A stretch of DNA of 64,000 nucleotides, from the NCBI RefSeq assembly GCF_014648315.1, contig NZ_BMQW01000001.1, forward strand, positions 434,001-498,000, in the 5' to 3' direction. The notes below the pieces were generated by a model, which did no database searches, was not told the origin of the DNA, and saw nothing but the letters and a program-made list of their open reading frames with translations. Each line of letters begins with the position of its first letter. Position 1 is the first letter of the stretch. Of this stretch, positions 50,832 to 61,076 are shown piece after piece. The stretch comes from Shewanella ulleungensis. GTDB taxonomy: Bacteria; Pseudomonadota; Gammaproteobacteria; Enterobacterales; Shewanellaceae. The position numbers and the translations under genes are program-made.

Positions 50832-52240
50832 TGGACTACCTGTGTATGAAGTATAGGTAACTGTAAGTAAAAAATTGTTTCGTCTTTTGTTGCATCATCG
50901 GTCCACAATAGACCATCGTGAGCTTCTGCTATGCTACGACTAATCGATAGCCCCATGCCCATACCTTCATTCTTAGTGCTATAAAACGCGTCAAATATTA
51001 AAGGCAATTCTGATTCATCAATACCTTTCCCTGAATCTTTTACTTGAATAACCCAATGTGATTGATGTCGTTTTAGATCAACACTTAAGTAGCGTTGTTT
51101 TGTCTCGATACTCTCCATAGCTTGAATTCCATTAACCAATAGATTAATTAAAATTTGTTGTAATTGAATTTTGTCTCCATAAACCAATGCTTCTGTTTCA
51201 TCTGGTACATTTAAGCTTGTTTGTACAGAGTGACGTTGAAATTCCTTTTCTAGTAATAACATTGTTTCTGATATCACTTCACGTAAGTCCAAATTGGATA
51301 GAGTTACAGAGCCTTTTCTCGACAACATTCTAATTCTTTTGATAATTTCTGCTGCTCTTCGGGCTTCATTGACTATAGCATTTATGCATAAACGACTTTC
51401 CGCCAGTACAGGATCAAGCCTGTTCATCCAACGTAAAGATGCTTCAGCATTCATACTGATGGATGCTAAAGGTTGATTAATCTCATGGGCTAATGATGCT
51501 GACATTTGACCTAAGGTACTGAGTCTGTTTGCTTGTTCTAATGTTGTCTGCAGAGTACTAAGTTGCTCGTCTAATTTTCGACTGGCTGTCAGGTCATTGT
51601 TGCTAATTAATATTGAATAACCACGTTGTTGTACGTCTAATGCTAATGACCAGCGGCTTGAGACTACAACTTTTGAACCTGATTGATGACGTTCAATCAA
51701 CTCACCTTCATAATGGCCAGAGTTGATTAAGTTTTTCATTGCCGAAGTCGGAGTGCCGATTAATTCAGTGATCTGTTTACCTATGGCTTGCTCCGGTTGC
51801 CAACCATATAACTGATAGGCACCTTGATTCCAACTTGTGATAATTCCATTCATATCACAAGTTAAAATTGCATCATGGGTTTGTGATAACAAATATACTT
51901 GTTGTTGTAGTAATTTTTTTACATTTTTACTTTTTAGAGCTAATAATGTTGTGATAGAAATTGCTGCTAAGCTTACTAAACACCTAGCTAGATCGGATAT
52001 CTCCATCTCAAGACCGTGATTGATAAAAAATGCGGTTATAGTTAGTGTAATACAAACTAAGCTCACTAGAATCACCCCGCGTCTAGAGAAAATCTCAACG
52101 GCGAGTAAAACAACTATCACGTAAAGTACAGCAACAGCGATTTTCAGGGATATTATATTATCCACAATAAAAATTGATATGGTAATCACGCCAGAAAATA
52201 CGTACTTAAACACACTAATGGAACTAGGTTTTAACTGCAT
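50828..52240 (-). CDS. Membrane PAS sensor histidine kinase (FixL-like)
   Basis: This 470-residue protein has five or so N-terminal membrane helices with few loops. A PAS domain follows (LSQTHDAILTCDMNGIITSWNQGAYQLYG). The phosphorylated His is in SLAHEINQPLASISMNAEASLRWM. The ATPase has an N-box (LQQILINLLVNGIQAM) and G-boxes (DSGKGIDESELP, GMGMGLSISRSI). This HisKA type pairs with FixJ-like regulators, and the kinase at 61739 has the same core. Its own regulator gene, overlapping by four bases, is broken. Confidence 0.92.
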   Translation of the reverse strand: MQLKPSSISVFKYVFSGVITISIFIVDNIISLKIAVAVLYVIVVLLAVEIFSRRGVILVSLVCITLTITAFFINHGLEMEISDLARCLVSLAAISITTLLALKSKNVKKLLQQQVYLLSQTHDAILTCDMNGIITSWNQGAYQLYGWQPEQAIGKQITELIGTPTSAMKNLINSGHYEGELIERHQSGSKVVVSSRWSLALDVQQRGYSILISNNDLTASRKLDEQLSTLQTTLEQANRLSTLGQMSASLAHEINQPLASISMNAEASLRWMNRLDPVLAESRLCINAIVNEARRAAEIIKRIRMLSRKGSVTLSNLDLREVISETMLLLEKEFQRHSVQTSLNVPDETEALVYGDKIQLQQILINLLVNGIQAMESIETKQRYLSVDLKRHQSHWVIQVKDSGKGIDESELPLIFDAFYSTKNEGMGMGLSISRSIAEAHDGLLWTDDATKDETIFYLQLPILHTQVVQ

Positions 52241-53028
52241 TAAAATTTCTTCCTCAAATCTCTATATCCTTTTGAAGATCTGTTGATGATCTGACTCTTA
52301 AGGTGAGTGCTTAAGTTGCAGTTGCAAGGATTCTCTTAAGCAATGATCTTAGATATAAGTGTTTCAGCCGTTAAGTATTGGGCTAAATATATGACCCACT
52401 AACTATTATCGATATTGTGTATTTCTGACAGTATACGAAGGTATAGATTAAGGTCGTTTCAATATTTTGGCTGATAGTATAGGTCGTGAAATTTGAGTGG
52501 TTGATACAATATTTCTAATTGAATGTATTGTTTGAAATTTGATCAGCTTATTCTATTCAGACAAAATTGAATCTTTTATTAAGTTGTATTCGGATAATTA
52601 AATTTAAATTAACAATAAACTTCAACAACTTGTCGAATATAGTTAACTTTATCTTCCTCATTTTCAATAAAATCTGAAATAGCGTTGCTATAACTAGTCA
52701 ACAATAGCTAATAGTAAAGTTGATAGACTGTTTCTTGAACTAATTTCTTTCGTAGTAACTTAGGTTTTTTTAGTTAAATACCTATACCAATATATAGCTG
52801 TGGTCTTATGTTTTCTTAGATAAAGTGTTAATGAATTAAATGATATTTTATGTTTTAAATAGAAAGTTTATCCGAAATATTTAATCTATTATTTCGAATG
52901 AATTGTATCATTTATACTTATTTTCGTTCTATAGAACTAAACGTAAACTGTTAGCTGTTATATGAACTGTGTTGTTTAAGTGCAACGCAACATACTGAAA
53001 AAAATCAAATTAATTAGGATAAATCAAT
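52241..53028. other. Long AT-rich gene-free stretch
   Basis: Nearly 800 bases between the divergent histidine kinase and esterase genes contain no convincing coding region and no clear hairpin. It must hold promoters for both genes. I see no other structure. Confidence 0.5.
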
Positions 53029-54060
53029 ATGAGTATTTTAAAGAACACTTATAGAAAGACTGCGTTAGCTATTTGCTTTAGTAGTGCATTATTTACTGGC
53101 ACAAGTATGGCAACTGATCTATACGGTGTTGAAACTAATACCGTACAATTTTTAAATGCATTAGCTGCAGGTAAAGGGCAGCCACTAGAAACGCTTAGTC
53201 CAGCAGATGCAAGAGCGGTATTAATTGGAGCTCAAGCTGGAGCAAAACTACCTCCTGCAACAGTGTCTGAAAAAGTGATTAAAGTGAACGGTGAAAAGAT
53301 TAAACTCGTTATTGTTAAGCCAGAACATAGCGGTAAAAATTTACCTGCATTTATGTTCTTTCACGGTGGTGGTTGGGTGTTAGGTGATTATCCAACTCAT
53401 GAACGTTTAATCCGCGATTTAGTTCAACGTTCTGGTGCCGCAGCCATTTATGTTGATTATACGCCGTCTCCAGAATCACATTATCCTATAGCGATTAATC
53501 AAGCTTATGCAGCTACAAAATGGGTTGCTGATCATGGAAAAGAAATTGGTGTTAATGGTAAGAAATTGGCGGTAGCAGGTAATAGTGTTGGTGGTAATAT
53601 GGCTGCTGTTGTTGCATTAAAAGCAAAAGAAGCAGGTACACCAGAACTTAAATTTCAATTGTTATTATGGCCAGTAACCAATGCAAACTTAGAGAATACA
53701 TCCTACAATCAATTTTCAAATGGTTATTTTTTAACTAAAAATATGATGCAGTGGTTCTGGGATAGCTACACCACAGATCAAGCTGCACGTAATGATATTC
53801 ATGTGTCTCCATTACGTGCAACACTCAATCAACTAAAAGGCTTACCACCAACATTGATCCAAACGGCTGAGTTTGACGTTTTACGTGATGAAGGTGAAGC
53901 CTATGCACACAAGCTTAATGCTGCTGGAGTGCCTGTTATATCAAGTCGTTATAATGGGATGATTCACGACTTTGGTTTGTTAAATGTATTAAGCGATACA
54001 CCTGCGACTCAAGCGGCACTTGATCAGGCTTCAAGCGAGCTTAAAAAATATCTTAAGTAA
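53029..54060 (+). CDS. Exported alpha/beta hydrolase (hormone-sensitive-lipase type)
   Basis: This 343-residue protein has a signal peptide (TALAICFSSALFTGTSMA). The HSL-family oxyanion motif is FFHGGGWVLGD. The nucleophile is the Ser in VAGNSVGGNMA, with Asp in EFDVLRDEGEAYA and His in GMIHDFGLLN. It likely hydrolyses short-chain esters in the periplasm. It heads a run of stress genes (pirin, OsmC, ABM protein) and is separated from the pirin by a terminator-like hairpin. Confidence 0.9.
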   Translation: MSILKNTYRKTALAICFSSALFTGTSMATDLYGVETNTVQFLNALAAGKGQPLETLSPADARAVLIGAQAGAKLPPATVSEKVIKVNGEKIKLVIVKPEHSGKNLPAFMFFHGGGWVLGDYPTHERLIRDLVQRSGAAAIYVDYTPSPESHYPIAINQAYAATKWVADHGKEIGVNGKKLAVAGNSVGGNMAAVVALKAKEAGTPELKFQLLLWPVTNANLENTSYNQFSNGYFLTKNMMQWFWDSYTTDQAARNDIHVSPLRATLNQLKGLPPTLIQTAEFDVLRDEGEAYAHKLNAAGVPVISSRYNGMIHDFGLLNVLSDTPATQAALDQASSELKKYLK

Positions 54061-54088
54061 ACGTAATTATATAAATTGCGAAAATCTT

Positions 54089-54117
54089 AGTGGTAATCCA
54101 ACTCATTGGTTACCACT
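54089..54117 (+). terminator. Hairpin after the esterase gene
   Basis: AGTGGTAATCCAA (54089-54101) pairs with TTGGTTACCACT (54106-54117) with one bulge, followed by TTACTATT. It is a probable terminator or partial terminator before the pirin gene. Confidence 0.6.
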
Positions 54118-54150
54118 TTACTATTGCGAATAAATAATGGATATAAGCTC

Positions 54151-55065
54151 ATGAGTATCGAAACTGAAGTAATTGAGTCAGAATGTGATATTGAGAAGGG
54201 TTGTGATGCCATTCAATTAATTATTAAACCTCGCGCAAAAGATTTAGGAGAGTTTTCTGTTCGCCGTACTTTACCCACGAAGGAACGTAAAACAGTTGGT
54301 CCTTGGATTTTCTTTGATCACATGGGACCATCCACCTTTTCTGCTGGGACAGGTATTAATGTGCGACCGCATCCACATATTAATCTGGCTACGGTTACTT
54401 ATTTATTCGAAGGTGAAATCTTACATCGAGATTCTTTAGGCAGTTACGCCGTGATCACACCTGGAGATATTAATTTAATGGTGGCTGGCCGCGGAATCGT
54501 TCATTCAGAACGTGAACGCGATGAAGTAAAAAACTCTGAACATAACTTACATGGCTTACAGCTCTGGTTAGCATTACCTGAAGAATATGAAGAGATTGAT
54601 CCAGCATTTTATCATTATCCATCTGTAACTATTCCCTCGACTACTGTCGATGGCGTATCGCTAAGAGTTCTTATGGGCAGCGCTTACGGCTTAACTTCAC
54701 CAGTACTGACCTATGCTGAAACCTTGTATGTTGAAGCACATATGCAAATGGGGCAGAAGCTTGAATTAGTGAACAGTGAAGAACGTGCTATCTATGTTGC
54801 CAAGGGTGAATTAAAGATTCGGGATACTGTGATTCCTGAGTTTGCGATGGTGATTTTATCGTCTGAAGACGGGGTGGTAATTGAAGCTATTGCAGAGTCT
54901 CGAATTGCTCTTATTGGCGGTGAGAAAATGAGTAAGCGCTTTATGGAATGGAATTTTATTTCCAGCCGTAAAGATCGAGTTGAGCAAGCCAAAAAAGAAT
55001 GGTTGGCGGGTGATTTTCCTCCTGTTGTGGATGATGACCAAGAATTTATCCCCTTACCCAAATAA
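54151..55065 (+). CDS. Pirin family protein (longer type)
   Basis: ATG 54151 is chosen; upstream codons are in the terminator. The product is 304 residues. The N-terminal cupin has VRRTLPTKERKTVGPWIFFDHMGP, the metal motif VRPHPHINLATVTYLFEGE and RGIVHSER, giving three His and a Glu ligand. A C-terminal cupin ends with RKDRVEQAKKEWLAGDFPPV, typical of YhaK/PA2418-type pirins. Its role may be oxidative turnover of aromatic compounds or iron-dependent regulation. It is followed by osmC in an apparent operon. Confidence 0.9.
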   Translation: MSIETEVIESECDIEKGCDAIQLIIKPRAKDLGEFSVRRTLPTKERKTVGPWIFFDHMGPSTFSAGTGINVRPHPHINLATVTYLFEGEILHRDSLGSYAVITPGDINLMVAGRGIVHSERERDEVKNSEHNLHGLQLWLALPEEYEEIDPAFYHYPSVTIPSTTVDGVSLRVLMGSAYGLTSPVLTYAETLYVEAHMQMGQKLELVNSEERAIYVAKGELKIRDTVIPEFAMVILSSEDGVVIEAIAESRIALIGGEKMSKRFMEWNFISSRKDRVEQAKKEWLAGDFPPVVDDDQEFIPLPK

Positions 55066-55116
55066 AGGTAACGATAAAAATTTTGCAAAATATCAATTTT
55101 TGTATTTAGGAACTTT

Positions 55117-55515
55117 ATGAGCATTAATTTACAAAAAGATGAAACAGGCACTTATCGACAAGTGATTCGTATTCATCAACATACCTTATTTACCGATGTC
55201 GCTGCTAGTTTTGGTGGTGAGGATTCGGCACCTGATCCACATGATTTATATGACGCATCATTGGCCGCCTGTAAAGCTATTACGTTATTGATGTTTGCCA
55301 AGCGAAAGCAGATCCCATTAGATAGCGTGGATGTTGAAATCGAGCGTGATAATAGTCGTGAGGCTAAAGGTGTATATGTACTAAATGTACATTTAATCTT
55401 TAATGGTAAGTTGACGCACGAAAATCATAAACAGTTGAGTGATGTGGCAGATAAATGTCCTATTCACAAGCTGATGACTTCGACACTTAATGAAGTGCAC
55501 TCAACGTACAAATAA
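55117..55515 (+). CDS. OsmC-family peroxiredoxin-like protein
   Basis: This 132-residue protein shows the two OsmC cysteines, in LAACKAITLLMFA and DKCPIHKLM, with the usual DPHDLYDASL loop before the first. Such proteins reduce organic hydroperoxides via a Cys pair. It lies 51 bases after the pirin and 33 before the ABM gene, so the three are probably co-transcribed under the LysR protein downstream. Confidence 0.88.
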   Translation: MSINLQKDETGTYRQVIRIHQHTLFTDVAASFGGEDSAPDPHDLYDASLAACKAITLLMFAKRKQIPLDSVDVEIERDNSREAKGVYVLNVHLIFNGKLTHENHKQLSDVADKCPIHKLMTSTLNEVHSTYK

Positions 55516-55548
55516 AGTTGGTGCAGTATTGGTTAAATAGAGGGATTT

Positions 55549-56136
55549 ATGGCGGAACAAAATGCGGTTAATTCAGACAATCATTCTGAAGTCAGTGGTG
55601 TATCCATAATAATTCGGCATAAAGTGCGGTTAGAGTACCGGGCTCGGTATGAGGAGTGGCTAACACGAATTATTTCCGCAGCGGCTAAATTTCCTGGGCA
55701 TAATGGCGTGCATATTTTGCGACCATTGCCGGATAAGGAGGAGTTTGAAATTTCGGTACGGTTTGCCTGCGAGGCCTTAGCTTATAATTGGCTTCAATCC
55801 ATGGAACGCAAAGCATTGCTTGAACAAATTAGTAGCCTTTTTCAAGGTGAAGAGCAGTTAGAAATTTATAACGGGATTGATTTTTGGTTTACTCAGCCAT
55901 CAGTTCAAACCAAGGTTGCAACTCGGTGGAAGCAATGGTTAATTACAACTGCGATTATTTGGCCCTTAACTATGTTGATACCGGTATTGCTTAAGTTGGT
56001 CTATAAATATCTTTCCTTAGATATTTATTGGGTAATACAACAAGGCATTGCAGTGTCGATTATTGTCGCCTTAGTTGTATATATCATTATGCCGAGAGTT
56101 GTTAAAGTTGTTGCAAGTTGGTTATTTAGTGGGTGA
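55549..56136 (+). CDS. ABM (antibiotic biosynthesis monooxygenase-like) domain with 2TM tail
   Basis: This 195-residue protein has an N-terminal half that is a dimeric alpha/beta barrel: VSIIIRHKVRLEYRARYEEWLTRI, FPGHNGVHILRP and EFEISVRFA, with a WLQSMERKALL helix. Two C-terminal membrane helices follow (WLITTAIIWPLTMLIPVLL and GIAVSIIVALVVYIIM). ABM proteins with this tail are widespread; the domain may oxidise quinone-like small molecules or simply bind a ligand. It is part of the pirin-osmC operon. Confidence 0.85.
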   Translation: MAEQNAVNSDNHSEVSGVSIIIRHKVRLEYRARYEEWLTRIISAAAKFPGHNGVHILRPLPDKEEFEISVRFACEALAYNWLQSMERKALLEQISSLFQGEEQLEIYNGIDFWFTQPSVQTKVATRWKQWLITTAIIWPLTMLIPVLLKLVYKYLSLDIYWVIQQGIAVSIIVALVVYIIMPRVVKVVASWLFSG

Positions 56137-56288
56137 ACTTTAATGTGAATCGCTTTATATTAGAAGATCTCTGGTTATGCAAAAATTTTGCATTCAATAT
56201 TAGTCTACTAAATCAATGCAATTCATCTATTTCCTCTTTCATGATGCAACCACTTTAGCCATGAAAATATATAATGATAGGATTTTAC

Positions 56289-57191
56289 ATGCTGAGAGTT
56301 TCTTTAGAGCAATGGAGAATGTTTAAGCTAGTTGCAGAGTATGGTGGTTTTAACCAAGCATCACAGGCTATTTATAAAAGTCAATCGAGCATTCATAACG
56401 CAGTTCATAAATTAGAAGATACACTTAATATTAAGGTTTTTCGCATTGAAGGGCGCAAAACGTTATTGACTCCTGCAGGTGAAATGCTATTACGCCGAGC
56501 TAACTATTTACTGGAAGAGGCATCGCGAGTTGAAGCTATTGGACAAACATTAGCCGATGGTGTTGAAACCAGTTTACGGATTGCTGTAGATGAAATTTTC
56601 CCACAGCAGATTCTATTCCAAGCGCTAGAAAATACTTCTGCCTTGTATCCGATGCTGCGTATTGAACTGATAGAATCTATTTTAACCGGCGCGAAAGAGC
56701 ATTTAGAAAATCATGAAGTAGATATTGCTGTTTCGCCGATAGTGATCAAAGATCTTTTTAGTGAAGAACTCTGTCAAATTGAATTTTTAGCCGTTGCTAG
56801 CCCCTATCATCCTTTATTTGAAATTGACCGCGATTTGACTGTCGAAGACTTGAAAAGTTATCGACAAATTGTGGTCAGAGACTCTGCTAGTTCAAAACGA
56901 AATGATGAAGGTTGGTTGGGGGCTAATCAGCGTTGGACAGTGAGTCACATGAACACATCTATGCAATTAATAAAACAAGGCTTAGGTTTTGCTTGGTTAC
57001 CAAGCAGTTCTATTGTAGATGCATTGGAGAAGCATGAACTGAAACAACTGCCGTTAGCCATAGGTGTGTCGCGTAAAGTAAATTTGCATTTGTTATTTTT
57101 AGATGGTGATAAACTAGGGCCTGCAGCTCGAACATTTATTGGTGAGTTACGACATTTGTCACTCAATTTACCGGTTTCAGACCGTTTATAA
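56289..57191 (+). CDS. LysR-family regulator
   Basis: ATG 56289 follows AGGA; 300 residues. The N-terminal helix-turn-helix reads RMFKLVAEYGGFNQASQAIYKSQSSIHNAVHKLEDTL, and the substrate-binding domain begins LRIAVDEIFPQQILF. The hallmark VKVF-type linker is IKVFRIEGRKTLLTPAG. Lying 152 bases after the ABM gene on the same strand, it probably controls the esterase-pirin-osmC cluster. The effector is unknown. Confidence 0.9.
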   Translation: MLRVSLEQWRMFKLVAEYGGFNQASQAIYKSQSSIHNAVHKLEDTLNIKVFRIEGRKTLLTPAGEMLLRRANYLLEEASRVEAIGQTLADGVETSLRIAVDEIFPQQILFQALENTSALYPMLRIELIESILTGAKEHLENHEVDIAVSPIVIKDLFSEELCQIEFLAVASPYHPLFEIDRDLTVEDLKSYRQIVVRDSASSKRNDEGWLGANQRWTVSHMNTSMQLIKQGLGFAWLPSSSIVDALEKHELKQLPLAIGVSRKVNLHLLFLDGDKLGPAARTFIGELRHLSLNLPVSDRL

Positions 57192-57198
57192 TTAAAGC

Positions 57199-57229
57199 AA
57201 GATAATCCACTTAGATTTTGGATTATCTT
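57199..57229. terminator. Bidirectional terminator between LysR and porin genes
   Basis: AAGATAATCCA (57199-57209) pairs perfectly with TGGATTATCTT (57219-57229) over 11 bp with a 9-base loop. It lies between the convergent LysR (ends 57191) and porin (ends 57242) genes, serving both. Confidence 0.7.
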
Positions 57230-57241
57230 AGGTTATGCCTA

Positions 57242-58423
57242 TCAGTAATGATAATGAAGCATAGATTCGAAAAAAGTTGTAGCATTTAAGTTGAATTGAC
57301 TGTTGGGTGATACATAGCTACTGACCAGCTCTATTGAGACATTTTGTGACAAACTATATTGAATACTAAAATCTAAAGTGTCAGCTAATCGACTGCCTCT
57401 TGTCGGATCTGCTGCTATCATTAATGAGTGTCCTGGACTGTAAATATTTCCCTGTTTGTTGACTCTGTATAAGCGTTTCAAGGACGAGTGCAACGTGAGT
57501 TTCGGTGACCATTGATATTGTAAATCAATGCCAACATGCTTGATATTCGTGGTGGAAAAAATACCCGCTTCAGAATAGTAGGGGGCTTTTGCAAACAGTG
57601 GCTGAAAAGCTTTGAGCTCTAGAGCATCTTGGCCAGCATCGTCGCTTGAAGCGTAGCTAGTCGTGCCGGTAAAAATAAAGTCGGCAAAAGTGTGACTAAG
57701 TTTGAGTTGACAAAACCATGCAGATATTCTTTTTCCCTGATTGTTACCTAATTGATGGATTATATGAAAAAAAGTCTCATTGCGATCTTGAATGTATCGA
57801 TATTTTCCTTCTAAGGCATAGCGAGTTTCATTATTATCGTCACGAGTATCTCGATAACGCATGGCATGTAACATCAGTTGTTGCTGCTGTAAAATAACGC
57901 CACTAATAGCAAGATTGGAATTAGTATTGTCATCAAAAGTATGAGCTTTATCGTTTACACTATAACCATGAAACAGCGACAGTTTGTTTGTTTCATCGAA
58001 TTGATGTTCGAGTTGCATCCCATCAAAGCGTCTTCGTACATTAGTTCCTTCACGTTTCCCTAATTGTCGCTGTTCGTCAACGGACCAGACTTGCCTTCCT
58101 AGCATGATATGGGTATTGTCAAAATCACGGCTTAAAATTAGTCGATGGATATCTGCGCTGTTACGTTCTACCGAACTAGGTTCATTATTATAGCTTGAAT
58201 CATATGCAGTAATGCCTTCGGCGAGTAATGAGGTAGAATCTTCCAACTGCCATTGTTCGCGTAATAACAGACGATTCAATAAAGCGTGATGGTCAGTATC
58301 ACCAAGTTCTTGCTGGTAAATGTCTTGATGTCTTAGTCTTCCTTCAAGCTCTATACTGTTTGCTGTTGTACTTGTTATGGATATTAAACCGAACAAAAAA
58401 CAGCGATTAATGGGAGGGAACAT
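57242..58423 (-). CDS. Outer-membrane beta-barrel, alginate-export-like porin
   Basis: The ATG at 58423 has GGAG eight bases upstream. The 393-residue protein has a signal peptide (CFLFGLISITSTTANS). It is made of alternating amphipathic strands and ends with a C-terminal aromatic (SMLHYHY), as in outer-membrane barrels. HIMLGRQVWSVDEQRQLG and RRRFDGMQLEHQF match the alginate-export family (Alginate_exp). It probably lets small molecules cross the outer membrane. The substrate is unknown. Confidence 0.75.
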   Translation of the reverse strand: MFPPINRCFLFGLISITSTTANSIELEGRLRHQDIYQQELGDTDHHALLNRLLLREQWQLEDSTSLLAEGITAYDSSYNNEPSSVERNSADIHRLILSRDFDNTHIMLGRQVWSVDEQRQLGKREGTNVRRRFDGMQLEHQFDETNKLSLFHGYSVNDKAHTFDDNTNSNLAISGVILQQQQLMLHAMRYRDTRDDNNETRYALEGKYRYIQDRNETFFHIIHQLGNNQGKRISAWFCQLKLSHTFADFIFTGTTSYASSDDAGQDALELKAFQPLFAKAPYYSEAGIFSTTNIKHVGIDLQYQWSPKLTLHSSLKRLYRVNKQGNIYSPGHSLMIAADPTRGSRLADTLDFSIQYSLSQNVSIELVSSYVSPNSQFNLNATTFFESMLHYHY

Positions 58424-58440
58424 AGGTTAACTCCAATGAA

Positions 58441-58461
58441 AAGGCCACCGCTGTGGCCTTT
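58441..58461 (-). terminator. Rho-independent terminator of the hydrolase gene
   Basis: AAGGCCAC (58441-58448) and GTGGCCTT (58453-58460) form an 8-bp GC-rich stem with a 4-base loop. Read on the minus strand it is followed by TTTTC. It ends the hydrolase transcript and sits just upstream of the porin gene. Confidence 0.85.
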
Positions 58462-58538
58462 AATTAGGGGGGCTGAACGTGCAATCTCGCTTTGACTAAT
58501 ACTTTATGTTGGATTAGATATCCTTTAAAAAGTGTTAT

Positions 58539-59360
58539 CTAACGAGCGATGAAGTCTAGTAAGTCTATGTTTAACTTGTCTTTATCAGTGTAAGGTATTC
58601 CGTGAGAACCACCTTTGTAAATGAGCAGTGTTGCGTCTTTCACAAGTTTTGCTGCAGTTATCGCGGTTATCTCAATTGGGACTATTTGATCGTCATCGCC
58701 ATGCACAATTAAGGTTGGTACATCAATTAGTGTTAAATCTTCAGTAAAATCTGTTTCTGAAAATTGCTTAATACACTCATAAGCACCGATCAAACCACAC
58801 TGCATACTCTGGAACCAGAATCCATCTTGGAATCCTGGGCAAACAGTCACACCTTCGCGATTAAAACCAAAGAATGGTACTGTCAAATCTTTAAAAAATT
58901 GTGAGCGGTCGCCAAGTACGCCTGCACGAATACCATCAAACACATCCATTGGAACACCATTTGGATTGGTAGCAGATTTAAGCATAGTTGGTGGAACCGC
59001 GCCGACTAGGACGGCTTTAGTTACACGTGTTGACCCATGACGCTTAAGGTAACGAGTGACTTCACCACCACCTGTTGAATGACCAACTAGTACAGCATTT
59101 GTGAGATCTAGGTGTTCAATTAGTTCAGCTAAATCATCTGCATAAGTGTCCATATCATTACCGAATGATGGTTGACTTGAACGCCCGTGACCACGACGAT
59201 CATGGGCGATGCAACGGTAGCCGTTATTGGCTAGAAATAACATTTGTCCTTCCCATGCATCGGCACTCAGTGGCCACCCATGGCTGAACACGATTGGCTG
59301 ACCTTTTCCCCAATCTTTATAATAAATGTGTGTACCGTCTTTTGTCGTAATGCTGCTCAT
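58539..59360 (-). CDS. Alpha/beta hydrolase, non-heme chloroperoxidase/arylesterase type
   Basis: ATG 59360 is chosen because AAGGA lies seven bases upstream; 273 residues. [17 protein letters not shown] is the oxyanion loop, the nucleophile Ser is in [12 protein letters not shown], Asp is in [10 protein letters not shown] and His is in KGGSHGIP. Family members act as esterases or make peracids with hydrogen peroxide and acetate. The catalase gene lies 110 bases upstream on the same strand, which fits a peroxide-related role. Confidence 0.9.
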   Translation of the reverse strand: MSSITTKDGTHIYYKDWGKGQPIVFSHGWPLSADAWEGQMLFLANNGYRCIAHDRRGHGRSSQPSFGNDMDTYADDLAELIEHLDLTNAVLVGHSTGGGEVTRYLKRHGSTRVTKAVLVGAVPPTMLKSATNPNGVPMDVFDGIRAGVLGDRSQFFKDLTVPFFGFNREGVTVCPGFQDGFWFQSMQCGLIGAYECIKQFSETDFTEDLTLIDVPTLIVHGDDDQIVPIEITAITAAKLVKDATLLIYKGGSHGIPYTDKDKLNIDLLDFIAR

Positions 59361-59469
59361 TTTATTTTCCTTAAATGTATAATATTGAGGAGTTTTCCTC
59401 GTTTTTGTTAGGACATCCAATGACGATATTTTCCGTATCACATTGTATGACGTGTATCATTGACTTTGT

Positions 59470-60909
59470 TTATGTATTGGAGATCAATTTTAGTGCTGCG
59501 GCAATGCCTGCACCATATGCGGGATCAGCCTTATTGCAATTATCAATATGACGTTGCTTAACCATGGTGGATGCACCTGATATTGCACGAGCGGTATTTT
59601 CAAATAGTATTTTCTGTTTTTGTGCACTCATAAGGCGGAATAGAGCACCAGGTTGTGAGTAATAATCCTCATCGTTCCGATGATCCCAGTGTCCAGCACT
59701 GCCCGACGCTACTAAATGAGGTTCTTCAAATTCAGGCTGCTGTTGCCATTCCCCTTGGCTATTAGGCTCATAACCAATGGTGCTACCTAGATTGCCATCG
59801 GTACGCATAGCCCCATCGCGGTGATAGCTATGGAAAGGGCATTTAGGCGCGTTAACTGGAATATGATGATGATTAACCCCTAAACGATAACGTTGAGCAT
59901 CACCGTAAGAAAATAATCGAGACTGCAGCATTTTATCGGGTGAAAAACTGATACCAGGTACGGCATTGGCTGGTGAAAAGGCGGCTTGTTCCACCTCTGC
60001 AAAATAGTTTTCAGGGTTGCGATTTAAAACCATTTCCCCCACATCCATTAATGGGTAATCTAAATGGGGCCATATTTTTGTTAGATCAAATGGGTTAAAA
60101 GAGCATTCTTGAGCTTGTTCTTCGCTCATAATTTGAATCGATAATTTCCAACGTGGAAAATCACCATTTTCTATGCTAGTAAATAAATCACGTTGATGGC
60201 TTTCGCGATCTTTACCTATCATCGCTTGGGCTTCTTGATCGCTCAGGTTTTCAATACCTTGCTGCGAAGTAAAATGGAACTTTACCCAGAAACGTTGGTT
60301 GTCGCTGTTAATTAAACTATAGGTATGGCTACCAAAACCATGCATATGACGGTAGGTACGGGGAATACCACGATCGCTCATGACTATAGTAATTTGATGC
60401 AGTGCTTCGGGTAATAGAGTCCACCAGTCCCAATTGCTTTCAGCATTATGCATATTGGTTTTAGGGTCACGTTTAACGACATGGTTAAGATCAGTAAATT
60501 TAAGCGGATCACGAATGAAAAAGACTGGGGTATTGTTACCAACTAAATCCCAATTTCCTTCTTCGGTATAGAATTTAATGGCAAATCCACGAATATCTCG
60601 TTCAGCATCTGCAGCACCACGTTCTCCAGCAACGGTAGAGAAACGTACAAATACTTCAGTTTTTTTGCCTATTTCAGCAAAGATTTTAGCTTTGCTGAAG
60701 TGGGATATATCATGAGTAACGGTAAATGAACCATAAACTCCAGAACCTTTTGCATGCATACGTCGTTCAGGTATCACTTCACGGGCAAAGTGAGCCAGTT
60801 TTTCCAAGTGCCAAATATCTTGCAATAGAACAGGACCGAGCGGTCCTGCAGTTTGTGTATTTTGATTATCAACAACGGGAGCTCCCGCTGCTGTGGTTAA
60901 TTTATTCAC
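59470..60909 (-). CDS. katA: Monofunctional heme catalase
   Basis: This 479-residue protein is a small-subunit (clade 3) catalase. The distal His is in [14 protein letters not shown], the Asn in [14 protein letters not shown], and the proximal Tyr signature is [41 protein letters not shown] and the [11 protein letters not shown] segment are classic. It converts hydrogen peroxide to water and oxygen. It has no signal peptide, so it is cytoplasmic. It is followed by the chloroperoxidase-like hydrolase. Confidence 0.95.
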   Translation of the reverse strand: MNKLTTAAGAPVVDNQNTQTAGPLGPVLLQDIWHLEKLAHFAREVIPERRMHAKGSGVYGSFTVTHDISHFSKAKIFAEIGKKTEVFVRFSTVAGERGAADAERDIRGFAIKFYTEEGNWDLVGNNTPVFFIRDPLKFTDLNHVVKRDPKTNMHNAESNWDWWTLLPEALHQITIVMSDRGIPRTYRHMHGFGSHTYSLINSDNQRFWVKFHFTSQQGIENLSDQEAQAMIGKDRESHQRDLFTSIENGDFPRWKLSIQIMSEEQAQECSFNPFDLTKIWPHLDYPLMDVGEMVLNRNPENYFAEVEQAAFSPANAVPGISFSPDKMLQSRLFSYGDAQRYRLGVNHHHIPVNAPKCPFHSYHRDGAMRTDGNLGSTIGYEPNSQGEWQQQPEFEEPHLVASGSAGHWDHRNDEDYYSQPGALFRLMSAQKQKILFENTARAISGASTMVKQRHIDNCNKADPAYGAGIAAALKLISNT

Positions 60910-61076
60910 GCGAATATCCTTGAGGTGCCATTAGGGTTCATGACAGCTTAAGAAAGCAGGCGATGAAAAAATATTATCTATAGGTATAGGGAGTAATAAA
61001 CTCAGTACTACTGTGAGTGATCGCTTGAGATTTCTATCAGGGACAATCAAGTTATTTTTTAATGCGGATGGCCATT

